From Paenibacillus sp. MSJ-34 (GTDB taxonomy: Bacteria > Bacillota > Bacilli > Paenibacillales > Paenibacillaceae): 36,211 bases of DNA. The notes under the pieces are model-generated. The model was not told where the DNA came from. It worked only from the letters and a program-made list of their open reading frames with translations, and ran no database searches. Below, one piece after another: positions 1 through 7,007 of this stretch (positions are counted from its first letter, which is position 1; every line of letters begins with the position of its first letter). The translations under genes and the position numbers were made by a program. The stretch lies in the NCBI RefSeq assembly GCF_018918005.1, contig NZ_JAHLPR010000054.1, positions 1 through 36,211 on the forward strand, written 5' to 3'.

Positions 1-45
1 CAAATGGGTTATGAAGTAGAGCTACGTGAGATAGTCCCAGCATAA
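1..45 (+). CDS. possible C-terminal end of a gene entering from the left
   Basis: The first 45 bases read without interruption as QMGYEVELREIVPA followed by TAA. The stretch is too short to identify a family. Endings of the form 'ALGYEVEL...' occur in small helix-turn-helix proteins such as antitoxin-like regulators, but this is only a resemblance. No terminator follows the stop codon. It may equally be chance open sequence. Confidence 0.25.
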   Translation, partial: QMGYEVELREIVPA

Positions 46-126
46 CTGTAACTTTATGGATATTAATGTTGCTTAGGAAACCTTTTCGGTCCAAGGGACT
101 TTAGCGCTTTAATGTTAAATAGTTTA

Positions 127-180
127 TTTTCGTACAAAACATCTATGATTGCCCTGAAAAGACCGCCTTTTGTACGAAAA
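127..180. repeat. 13-bp perfect inverted repeat with 28-bp spacer
   Basis: TTTTCGTACAAAA at 127-139 is matched exactly by its reverse complement TTTTGTACGAAAA at 168-180. The 28-bp spacer does not continue the pairing. There is no T-tract after either arm, so it does not look like a rho-independent terminator. It could be an operator pair or a remnant of mobile-element ends. Confidence 0.6.
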
Positions 181-251
181 ATCATACAAATCCGCAAAAA
201 AACCAGTTACATCATCGGTGGCGAGTAATGAAATTGACTCCTTTTGTGCTC

Positions 252-335
252 ATTAGCGTGTTTCTGTTTCGTTACACGAGCAACAAGGTGATTTCCAGGC
301 GATTAGCCTGCTTCCGTTTCGTTTAGCCGCTCAAC
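252..335. repeat. two imperfect direct copies, 50-bp period
   Basis: The segments 252-284 and 302-335 both read ATTAGC-STG-YTTC-YGTTTCGTT and end in a GC-rich element plus CAAC. They match over most of about 33 bases with a few substitutions. With only two copies and no identical spacer this is not a CRISPR; it looks like a decayed intergenic duplication. Confidence 0.4.
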
Positions 336-510
336 GGATCGTCAGCCGCGCAGCGGTATTTTGAAATTTTGAAGTTAACAATTTTTGCAGGCATACGCTG
401 CCTTTCGACCGATTCCGGTTAAAAAAACTGCATTTTCACAAGTTTCGGGGAGGAACTTGCCTTCACTGAACGAAGGGGATTTCGACGAACGGGAAACAAG
501 AGGCCATACG

Positions 511-552
511 TATAAAAACATCCCGCCCCACTCAAACGAGTGAAACGGGATG
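511..552 (-). terminator. rho-independent terminator of the CAP-domain gene
   Basis: On the minus strand a stem formed by GCATCCCGTTTCACTC and GAGTGGGGCGGGATG closes on a short AAAC/GTTT loop and is followed by TTTTTATA. It lies 20 bp after the stop codon at 572. Confidence 0.85.
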
Positions 553-571
553 CTGCAGGCTGCGATCCGCC

Positions 572-1252
572 TTATTTGCTAATAAATTCTTGCACCCAGT
601 CGCCTTGGTAGTATGCAACGCCGATCAGGGTGAAGTTCGGGCTCATAATGTTTTGACGATGACCCGGACTGTTCATCCAAGCGTTCATCACTTCTTGCGG
701 CGTGCGCTGTCCTCTGGCGATGTTCTCGCCCGCGTACCGGTAATCGATACCGTATTGTGTCATCATATCGAACGGAGAACCGTAAGTCGGAGAGTTATGG
801 TCGAAATAACCGTTCGTTCTCATATCGATCGCTTTATCCATCGCCATTTTGGCGAGTTGTTGGTCAACCGCAAGCGGCTTCAGGCCTTCTTTGGCGCGCT
901 CTTGGTTTACCAAGTCAACGACTTGGGAAGCGAATGCGGCTGCATCCGCAGGCACATTTCCTTGATTATTTTGTTGCTTGCCTTGATTTTGATTTCCTTG
1001 ATTTTGCTTGCCTTGATCTTTATTGCCTTGTTCTTGGTTGCCCTGCTTACCTTGCTCGTTGCCGAATCCAGGCCACGTAATTTTGCCGAAATCAGGTTTT
1101 TGAATAACCTTCGTGTCCCGAGGCAACTTATTAAGGATATCTTGCAAAAAGGAACTGCAATCGCCGGCCGGCGCCGCCGATGCCGCTGTAGGTATAATAA
1201 GTCCCAGAGCCAATGTAGCAGCAAATACAGTTTTCGTCAGATGTTTTTTCAT
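572..1252 (-). CDS. secreted CAP-domain (YkwD-like) protein
   Basis: This is a 226-residue protein with a signal peptide (residues 1-26, KK followed by a hydrophobic core and ending ASA). Residues about 65-98 are a low-complexity linker made almost only of Q, G, N and K. The CAP/SCP domain fills residues about 105-226, with recognisable motifs 'LVNQERAKEGLKPL', 'FDHNSP' and 'AGENIARG...MNSPGHRQNIMSPNF'. Bacillus YkwD is the usual reference for this architecture; family members are secreted and found in spores or outside cells, with no settled biochemical role. An AAGGAGG site lies 10 bases before the ATG, and the leader contains a small hairpin GCGAAG-CGAA-CTTCGC at 1279-1294. The gene is monocistronic, ending in a strong terminator. 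Confidence 0.9.
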   Translation of the reverse strand: MKKHLTKTVFAATLALGLIIPTAASAAPAGDCSSFLQDILNKLPRDTKVIQKPDFGKITWPGFGNEQGKQGNQEQGNKDQGKQNQGNQNQGKQQNNQGNVPADAAAFASQVVDLVNQERAKEGLKPLAVDQQLAKMAMDKAIDMRTNGYFDHNSPTYGSPFDMMTQYGIDYRYAGENIARGQRTPQEVMNAWMNSPGHRQNIMSPNFTLIGVAYYQGDWVQEFISK

Positions 1253-1374
1253 GTTGATTCATCCTCCTTGGCATTATTGCGAAGCGAACTTCGCTGTCAT
1301 GTCACTTTCGACATCAACTGATGACAAAATTGTAACATGTATCGCCGCAGGATTCATTTTAAAAATAATGGAAA

Positions 1375-1935
1375 TTATTCTAATAACAAGGATTCTCTCA
1401 GCCGACGAACCTCTTCTTCCACATCACTTTGCGCATAGCCTAACTTGCCGTACAACGCTTTGGTGTAATGCTGCATTTTTTCGTTCGCGCTTGCTGCCAT
1501 ATTTTTGAATTCGATCAATTCCCGGATCATCCGGTCCCTTCCCGCTCTCGTAAAAGAATCGTTAATCCGGACTTTAAAGTAATCGTGCACGATATAGTTT
1601 CTTGTTCGCAATACTTCGAACAACTCTTGCAAATCGTTGTCTTTCAACCGGTAAGAATGCTTGAGTTCCAATATTAATTGGCCGAGCGTGTTGTTTCGCG
1701 TCCGCTCGAACAGCAATTCCAAATCGCGCTCTGTCGGTACCGTCCCTTGCGAATGCCGCAACAGGACGATCATATGGGAAAGCTGGTGCTCAAGCACTTG
1801 CGAATAATAGACCGCCAGCCCGAAATAAGCGTATACTTCCCGGCTATGTCTGCTCTCATCGTAACTTTCGCTGGACAACGCCATCATTCCTTTGCATCCA
1901 TTAATCATCATCGTGCTAACTCGTACTTTTTCCAT
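1375..1935 (-). CDS. HEPN-like protein of unknown function
   Basis: The reading frame is open further upstream, but that part overlaps the exporter gene. ATG at 1935 has GGAG five bases upstream and gives 186 residues; ATG 1884 is the alternative. The sequence is helical, with no signal peptide or membrane segment. The segment 'YFGLAVYYSQVLEHQLSHMIVLL' is followed by 'GQLILELK' and 'LRTRNYIVHDYF'. The R-N-Y-I-V-H part fits the R-x4-6-H motif of HEPN domains, which are RNase or nucleotide-binding helical bundles often found in toxin and defence systems. The HEPN assignment is an inference from that motif and the helical character. It follows the exporter gene on the same strand by about 125 bp and could be read with it. 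No antitoxin-like partner was found beside it. Confidence 0.7.
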   Translation of the reverse strand: MEKVRVSTMMINGCKGMMALSSESYDESRHSREVYAYFGLAVYYSQVLEHQLSHMIVLLRHSQGTVPTERDLELLFERTRNNTLGQLILELKHSYRLKDNDLQELFEVLRTRNYIVHDYFKVRINDSFTRAGRDRMIRELIEFKNMAASANEKMQHYTKALYGKLGYAQSDVEEEVRRLRESLLLE

Positions 1936-2060
1936 TCGCACTCCGTTCATTATGAAATAACGAAACGATTTCCCCGTTATCATAACATACTTTACGCTAA
2001 GGTTCTCATTCTCAGGGGAGAATTTCTCATTTTCCACGCCAGAACATAAGACTGAATCTT

Positions 2061-3590
2061 TTAAAGAGTTTCTCCGCTTTCTTCCACGCCAGGCGCAGGC
2101 CTTGATACGGTCACCCTTGCGTTCCCCAGCAAAAACACGAATACGGCTGCAAGCAAACCGATCGGAATCGCCCATTGAAACATTACTGCAATCGAATCGC
2201 CCAATACGCCGATCAACTTGCCCAGAAGGTCGGGAGGGATCATTTCACGGGCGTTATTCTGCAATAGTATCTGCGGATTGCCGAATTTCTCGGCCAGCGC
2301 CTGATCGGACAACAAAGTCTTATATTGTTGTTTTAAATGGTTAGCCTGTATGCCGCCAAGCAAGGCAATCCCGAGCGTATTGCCGACGGATTGGAAAAAT
2401 CGGACAAGCGAGTTGACGGTGCCGCGTTGATCAATTTCCATATGATGTTGAGCCGCCATAGACGCGATCGGGTAAGAAGCGCCAATGCCGAGGCCCATAA
2501 CGATCATGCTGCAAGTCAGCACCCAACGCTCTGTTTCGGCTGAAACCGTACTCAACAAAAAAATCGAAGCAAGCAGAAAAACGACGGAACAAATCATAAT
2601 ACTGCGGTATGACATTCGTTTCACAAGAACTCCGCCAAGCGTACTGCTGATCACTAAAGCGATCATCATCGGAGCGATCATCATGCCGGCGTTTGTAGCA
2701 GTCCCCCCGAAGACGCCCTGAATAAAGAGCGGAATATAGGAGGCCCCCGCCATCAAAATCATGCCGTAAAAAAAACCGATAGCAATGCTGGACGTAAATA
2801 AGCGGTTGCGAAACAACGGCAGCGGAACGAGCGGATCCCGAACTTTTCCCTCGATCCCAATAAAAAGCGCTAGCAGCACAGCCGCTGCCGCAAATAAACC
2901 GATAATTGCCGGCGAGTTCCAGCCATAATCCTTCCCCGCCATCTCCAACGCGAACATCGAGCATAGGATCGCTCCCACTAACGTCAGCGTACCCGCCCAA
3001 TCGATTTGTTGCTTGCGCAATGACAGCGATTCATGATAACAAGAAACGATCAGGATAAAAGCAATCAGTCCGAAAGGCAAATTAATAAAGAAAATCCATC
3101 TCCAATCCACAACATCCGTAAAAAATGCGCCAACAAGCGGTCCTAACACGCTGGAAATACCGAAAACGGCTCCGAAGAGCCCTTGCATTTGCCCGCGTTT
3201 CTCCGGTGGAAACATGTCGTAAAGAATCGTGAAGATGACCGGCATCAACGCTCCGCCGCCGATTCCTTGCAGCGCGCGGTACAATATCAGTTGCGTCATC
3301 GTCTGGGAGCTTCCGCATAATGCCGATCCGATTAAAAAGAGAACCAATCCTGCAATAAAAAAAAGTTTGCGCCCGTACATATCGGATAATTTACCGAACA
3401 CGGGCATCCCGGCCACGCCGGCAATGAGATAAGCGGAGAACACCCATGCCATCTGCTCCAACCCGCCCAATTTCGAGACGATGGTCGGCACGGCGGTAGC
3501 AAGCACCGTCGAATCCAACGAAACAAGCAATAATGCCAAAAGCAAACCGAGTACTGTCCAACGAGTGTTTGATTTTTTTGAGACAGACAT
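2061..3590 (-). CDS. MFS multidrug exporter, DHA2 (14-helix) family
   Basis: This 509-residue membrane protein is a drug:proton antiporter of the EmrB/QacA type by its motifs. '[13 protein letters not shown]' in helix 1 is the D1 motif, '[13 protein letters not shown]' is motif A after helix 2, and '[31 protein letters not shown]' covers motif C and the family's WRW(I/V)F signature. Hydrophobicity is consistent with fourteen helices, and the length is normal for the family. TTGGAGTGATC precedes the ATG. The promoter region contains the TATACAA-N2-TTGTATA box also present twice before the neighbouring padR gene. It is therefore most likely repressed by that PadR protein and induced by a drug-like ligand. 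The exported substrate cannot be told. Confidence 0.92.
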   Translation of the reverse strand: MSVSKKSNTRWTVLGLLLALLLVSLDSTVLATAVPTIVSKLGGLEQMAWVFSAYLIAGVAGMPVFGKLSDMYGRKLFFIAGLVLFLIGSALCGSSQTMTQLILYRALQGIGGGALMPVIFTILYDMFPPEKRGQMQGLFGAVFGISSVLGPLVGAFFTDVVDWRWIFFINLPFGLIAFILIVSCYHESLSLRKQQIDWAGTLTLVGAILCSMFALEMAGKDYGWNSPAIIGLFAAAAVLLALFIGIEGKVRDPLVPLPLFRNRLFTSSIAIGFFYGMILMAGASYIPLFIQGVFGGTATNAGMMIAPMMIALVISSTLGGVLVKRMSYRSIMICSVVFLLASIFLLSTVSAETERWVLTCSMIVMGLGIGASYPIASMAAQHHMEIDQRGTVNSLVRFFQSVGNTLGIALLGGIQANHLKQQYKTLLSDQALAEKFGNPQILLQNNAREMIPPDLLGKLIGVLGDSIAVMFQWAIPIGLLAAVFVFLLGNARVTVSRPAPGVEESGETL

Positions 3591-3612
3591 ATGATCACTC
3601 CAATTTTACAAT

Positions 3613-3640
3613 TTTATATACAAGTTTGTATAGTAACACA
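3613..3640 (-). promoter_or_regulatory. exporter promoter overlapped by PadR box 1
   Basis: On the minus strand a TATAAA -10 (3613-3618) is preceded, at 16-17 bp, by a weak TGTGTT -35. The palindrome TATACAA-GT-TTGTATA (plus strand, 3617-3632) fills the spacer and touches the -10. The same motif occurs at 4272-4287 and 4329-4344. This position fits direct repression. Confidence 0.65.
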
Positions 3641-3645
3641 GCGGG

Positions 3646-3682
3646 AGTATCCGTTTCTCCGCAAAGCCGTGAAACGGATACT
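3646..3682 (-). repeat. 12-bp hairpin overlapping the padR stop codon
   Basis: AGTATCCGTTTC (3646-3657) and GAAACGGATACT (3671-3682) are perfect inverted copies around a 13-base loop. The last two bases of the right arm belong to the padR TAG stop. No T-run follows on the minus strand, so it is at best a weak terminator or an mRNA stabiliser or attenuator between padR and the exporter gene. Confidence 0.6.
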
Positions 3683-4238
3683 ATGGCAGCAAACCTTCGT
3701 TAATTTTCGCGATCATTCTTTCGATCCATTGCAGTTCGGCTTCCATACGAGAACGGATTAACGTTAAGTTCTCACGGACAAAACGCGGCGAACCAGGCGG
3801 AAAAAGATCGAACTTGATTGTGCTGTTAATGCTTTCGAGAGTGGCTTGAACCAAACCGATCCGATGTTTTAACGCTCCTAGCAATTGTTCCTGCGGAATG
3901 CGATTCATAAACATCAGAGCAATATGAAACGAATCGGATCCCGGCTTATAGTCCCATAAGGCAGTATGCAATAAGCGTTCGAATTCCAGGTTCCCCTTAT
4001 CGGTCACGGAATACAGAATGCGCGACGGTCCCTTTTTACTCTCCAAATTGCCCGTGTGGCCATCCGGCTGCAGCAAGCCTTCGCCAGCCATTTTATTCAG
4101 GGCGAAATAAATGGACCCGTACGCGATATTCGCCCATTGATCGGCGCGCCACGCCTCTAATTCCTTACGAACGTCGTATCCGTGAATAGGTTGGTGCTTC
4201 AATAGAAGCCCAAGAATTAACAAACGGGTGGATGACAT
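3681..4238 (-). CDS. PadR-family transcriptional regulator
   Basis: This is a 185-residue protein starting at ATG 4238, chosen because GAGGGAA lies nine bases upstream and homologous sequence begins there (MSSTRLLILGLLL). Residues about 1-85 are the PadR winged helix ('HGYDVRKELEAWRADQWANIAYGSIYFALNKMAGEGLL'), and residues about 90-185 form the helical Vir_act_alpha_C-type dimerisation region. PadR proteins usually repress drug exporters and sometimes themselves. It lies directly upstream of the exporter on the same strand. Two copies of TATACAA-N2-TTGnATA lie before it and one before the exporter, so autoregulation and exporter control are both likely. Confidence 0.9.
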   Translation of the reverse strand: MSSTRLLILGLLLKHQPIHGYDVRKELEAWRADQWANIAYGSIYFALNKMAGEGLLQPDGHTGNLESKKGPSRILYSVTDKGNLEFERLLHTALWDYKPGSDSFHIALMFMNRIPQEQLLGALKHRIGLVQATLESINSTIKFDLFPPGSPRFVRENLTLIRSRMEAELQWIERMIAKINEGLLP

Positions 4239-4267
4239 AAATTTTCGTTCCCTCACCAGTACCTGAA

Positions 4268-4296
4268 TTTGTATACAAACTTGAATAGATTGACAA
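4268..4296 (-). promoter_or_regulatory. padR promoter with PadR box 2
   Basis: On the minus strand TTGTCA (4291-4296) and TACAAA (4268-4273) are separated by 17 bp. The box TATACAA-AC-TTGAATA (4272-4287) covers the spacer and -10; it differs from the other two boxes at one arm position. Confidence 0.6.
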
Positions 4297-4328
4297 TGAT
4301 TTACTATGCTGCCGTCAATATAAAGAAT

Positions 4329-4344
4329 TATACAATATTGTATA
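4329..4344. promoter_or_regulatory. PadR box 3, perfect 16-bp palindrome
   Basis: TATACAATATTGTATA is a perfect palindrome. It has the same TATACAA-N2-TTGTATA form as box 1 and lies about 60 bp upstream of the proposed padR promoter, just beyond the 3' end of the alkyltransferase-like gene. A paired site of this kind would allow cooperative binding. Confidence 0.65.
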
Positions 4345-4384
4345 GAGAGAGACAAGGAGAAATTTTCTTAAATCGATCAACACC

Positions 4385-4699
4385 CTACCGTGCCTCCGGC
4401 CAAAATTGATATTCGGGCAAATTGACGCGTTCGTCCTCGTCCAGCCGAACTCCTTCCCCTTGCAGGAACAGCTTCTGCAACTGGTTCGATACTTCGTCTT
4501 TGATCGCAATCTCCCCTTTCGCATTGACGATGCGATGCCACGGCAATTGATGCTTCGCGCTCGAGGAATGCAATATTCTGACCACCTGTCTCGCCCCTCT
4601 GGGACTGCCGGCCAGCTTAGCAATTTGCCCGTACGTCATGACGCGGCCTTCCGGGATGCGTTGTATCATGTCAATGACTTTGGCGGTAAATGGTTTCAC
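4385..4699 (-). CDS. alkyltransferase-like (ATL) DNA repair protein, MGMT family
   Basis: This 104-residue protein is related to the DNA-binding domain of O6-methylguanine methyltransferase. It has 'MTYGQIAKLAGSPRGARQVVRIL', with the helix-turn-helix and arginine finger. The active-site motif PCHR of true methyltransferases reads PWHR, with Trp at about residue 54 in place of the acceptor Cys. It therefore cannot take up a methyl group. Characterised ATL proteins bind alkylated guanine, flip it out and hand the lesion to nucleotide excision repair. GTG 4699 is preferred because GGGGAG lies six bases upstream and the family starts at 'KPFT'. ATG 4747 also has AAGGA upstream, but a TGCTATACT extended -10 lies just after it, suggesting that transcription starts downstream of that codon. 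Confidence 0.85.
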   Translation of the reverse strand: MKPFTAKVIDMIQRIPEGRVMTYGQIAKLAGSPRGARQVVRILHSSSAKHQLPWHRIVNAKGEIAIKDEVSNQLQKLFLQGEGVRLDEDERVNLPEYQFWPEAR

Positions 4700-4792
4700 C
4701 CTGGTCTCCCCAATCCGTTGTTGAACCTTATACTGCCAGTATAGCATGTTTCCTTCCGCATTGCTTTTAGCCCCAAGTGCTGTAGCCGCTTG

Positions 4793-5917
4793 TCATTTCA
4801 TCGCGCCCATGCCCTGTATCTCCACGTCAACCTTCACATTTACCTCCGCATCGGCGAATTCCTCTCCCCAATCGTCTTCGACTTTTTTCCATTGGGGATA
4901 GGCATACGCTCTCGCATACATGCCGAATCCGACGGGATCGATTTTCGCGGCCTGTATTTTACGAATAAAATCGGCAAACTGGCGTTCCAGCTCCGATTCG
5001 ATGCAACGCTCGAGAGCACGCGTTTCCTTTCTCATATCGATCGGAAACAACCGTTCCGTTAAGAAAATGGCCATTTTGATATTGACGTCGAACCGAAACT
5101 TGCCGCGGTCGTATCTCGCTTTTTTTCGCGTTTTTACGGAAAAGGTGTTAAAACTTAACTGATTGGTCGGCAGGAAGCGCAAGGAGCTTTTGAATTCCGG
5201 AAGCTGCAGCGTCAACGGGAACGCCCCCTTTCCCGGCTGTTTCATCATATTCAGCAGCTTGGTTTCCGTCGAGGAAATCGTAAGCTTGTATTTCTCCCGA
5301 TCGTCCAGCAGCGCCGTCCCCAAAATTTGAATGTCCCTTCCCTTTAGGCCGATCTCGGTGATCGCCGAAGTCATTCCCTTTTCCTTGTGATGCCGGTAAA
5401 ATTGCTGCAACGTCGTTCTGACGGTCACGTTCCTGACATAGGCCATGTCGATCACTTTCATCAAATACAAAGGCAAGCGCGGCTTGTCTTTCGGCGATAA
5501 ACGGATAATATCGTATACAGGCCCATCCACCATGACAAGGCGGGGCGTAACCGTATTTTTCGGATCCCTGTATAGAGCATCGAGAATCGTAGCCCAGCCG
5601 GGATGCCGCATCAGCTTTTTGCCTACCAATATGAGTTCTGCCTTGCCTCCGGCCGTCGATCCAAGTACCACCTTATCGAATTCGTCCCTCGATTTGCGCA
5701 ACGTCGTTGATGTTACCTGAAACTCTTCTTCCTTATCCTTCGCTTCCTTATTGAAGACCGGACTGGAAATGGAAACCTCGAACTCGTTTTGCTCATTCAA
5801 ATCCATGCCGATCACCAGGGATAGCGTTAAATTCTCGATCAAGTTCTGGTCCTTGCATCCCGTTAACGCGAGTAAGGCTAAACATGTAATAAATACGGCG
5901 AAAAGCTTTTTTGTCAT
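4793..5917 (-). CDS. gerC: spore germination lipoprotein, Ger(x)C family
   Basis: This is a 374-residue lipoprotein, the C subunit of a nutrient germinant receptor in the spore inner membrane. The signal peptide ends in LTGC, with Cys21 as the lipidation site. The rest is the soluble Ger(x)C fold ('LVIGMDLNEQNEFEVSISS' near the start, 'IKAAKIDPVGFG'-like and 'VEDDWGEEFADAEVNVKVDVEI' near the end), of normal family length. ATG 5917 is chosen because CGGAGG lies six bases upstream; an in-frame TTG farther up lacks a site. It begins one base after the gerB stop codon, so the two are translationally coupled. This is the last gene of gerA-gerB-gerC. The symbol is generic; the receptor's germinant is not known. 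Confidence 0.9.
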   Translation of the reverse strand: MTKKLFAVFITCLALLALTGCKDQNLIENLTLSLVIGMDLNEQNEFEVSISSPVFNKEAKDKEEEFQVTSTTLRKSRDEFDKVVLGSTAGGKAELILVGKKLMRHPGWATILDALYRDPKNTVTPRLVMVDGPVYDIIRLSPKDKPRLPLYLMKVIDMAYVRNVTVRTTLQQFYRHHKEKGMTSAITEIGLKGRDIQILGTALLDDREKYKLTISSTETKLLNMMKQPGKGAFPLTLQLPEFKSSLRFLPTNQLSFNTFSVKTRKKARYDRGKFRFDVNIKMAIFLTERLFPIDMRKETRALERCIESELERQFADFIRKIQAAKIDPVGFGMYARAYAYPQWKKVEDDWGEEFADAEVNVKVDVEIQGMGAMK

Positions 5918-5918
5918 T

Positions 5919-7007
5919 TTATCCTCCGCTCCGAACAAGTTTCCGATGCAACATTATGTATAGAAACAGGAATACCGGCAATGCGCATACTACGATATAC
6001 GCCCCTTTCACCGCCCAACTCGTCCATCTTTCCGATTCCGCCCACGACGGCTGCAGGACGTAACTCATCACAATCATCGCGATCAGAAACAACGCGACGG
6101 CCGGACCGTGGTTCCGGGAACCGAACAATCTCGCCGTGCCGAAGGCCGCACCGAATAAATAAGGGGTCCAAGCAGTTGATACGACAATCAGGTACACAGC
6201 AAGATATATCATATCGAACCGTTCCAGAAACCGAAATTCGATCACTTTCAACAAATTCAGCACCGGTTGATTGTACTCCGTAATTTCGTTCGGGCTGAAA
6301 TAAACGAAACAGATGAGCGTAATGAACAAATACACCAACATCGTCAACGTATTCGCCAGAACCACGCCGCGTACGGCCCATTCCTTTTTCGTCAAGTAGG
6401 GATATATAAAATAAACGATCTCGTACCCGACAATCGAATTCGTCGTCACCGTCACGCCGTCCAAAATCGGACCGAGACCCGATTTCCAGACAGGCAGCAA
6501 ATGAATCAGTTGGCCGTCCCTCAACGGAATCAGGAGAATCAAACTCATCCAAATGGTCAGATAAAAGACGATCTCCGCGTATCTTCCGACGATTTGCAAG
6601 TTTTTGGCAACGATAATATAAGTCGGAACGGCAAACAGTATCATGATGTATACGGCGGGGGTCATAGGGAAAAACCATGACTTTATAAACAAAATGGAAT
6701 TGACGAGAATGCTCCAGCTAAAAAAAGCAAAATAAGCAACAATCGGAATCAAGAGCAATTTCCCGAGAAAACGTCCGAATAGCCGAACGAGTAATTCGGG
6801 CAGCGAATCCTGCGGGTATTTGCTCATGACAAGCACAATAAGAATGCCGAAGAACAGGTGGGCCAGCCAGGCCAAAAGAATGCTGATCCAACCGTCGGTT
6901 CCGGCCTTTTCCGCCACCAGGCGGGGGAGCGACAAAACCCCCATGCCGACGGCTGCTCCGTGGATGAGAAGCGTATATTGCATGAACGTAATCTTGACGT
7001 TTTTCAT
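5919..7007 (-). CDS. gerB: spore germination permease, GerAB/GerKB family
   Basis: This is a 362-residue integral membrane protein with about ten hydrophobic segments, related to the amino acid/polyamine/organocation transporters. It is the B subunit of a germinant receptor and is thought to form the nutrient-binding pocket. It starts 'MKNVKITFMQYTLLIHGAAVGMGVLSLPRLVAEKAGTDGW', typical of endospore germination permeases. ATG 7007 overlaps the TGA of gerA in ATGA, with AGGGA eight bases upstream. Open frame continues upstream within gerA but is not used. Expression in the forespore is expected from family knowledge, but no clear sigma-G promoter could be assigned. Confidence 0.93.
   Translation of the reverse strand: MKNVKITFMQYTLLIHGAAVGMGVLSLPRLVAEKAGTDGWISILLAWLAHLFFGILIVLVMSKYPQDSLPELLVRLFGRFLGKLLLIPIVAYFAFFSWSILVNSILFIKSWFFPMTPAVYIMILFAVPTYIIVAKNLQIVGRYAEIVFYLTIWMSLILLIPLRDGQLIHLLPVWKSGLGPILDGVTVTTNSIVGYEIVYFIYPYLTKKEWAVRGVVLANTLTMLVYLFITLICFVYFSPNEITEYNQPVLNLLKVIEFRFLERFDMIYLAVYLIVVSTAWTPYLFGAAFGTARLFGSRNHGPAVALFLIAMIVMSYVLQPSWAESERWTSWAVKGAYIVVCALPVFLFLYIMLHRKLVRSGG

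Larger units (their letters stand above)
46..510. other. non-coding stretch with repeats
   Basis: No convincing gene was found on either strand. The stretch is AT-rich in its first half. It holds a perfect 13-bp inverted repeat (127-139 and 168-180) and two related segments 50 bp apart (252-284 and 302-335), listed separately. No complete promoter or ribosome binding site that would serve a gene was recognised. Confidence 0.5.

Noticed and set aside
127-180. rho-independent terminator
   Set aside because: The 28-bp loop is long and neither side is followed by a T-tract.
252-335. CRISPR-like repeats
   Set aside because: Only two imperfect copies, no regular spacers and no cas genes in the window.
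2431-3000. 189-codon frame inside the exporter gene
   Set aside because: Shifted reading of the exporter gene on the same strand; no independent start site.
4385-4747. active O6-methylguanine methyltransferase (ogt)
   Set aside because: The acceptor Cys is replaced by Trp, so methyl transfer is not possible.
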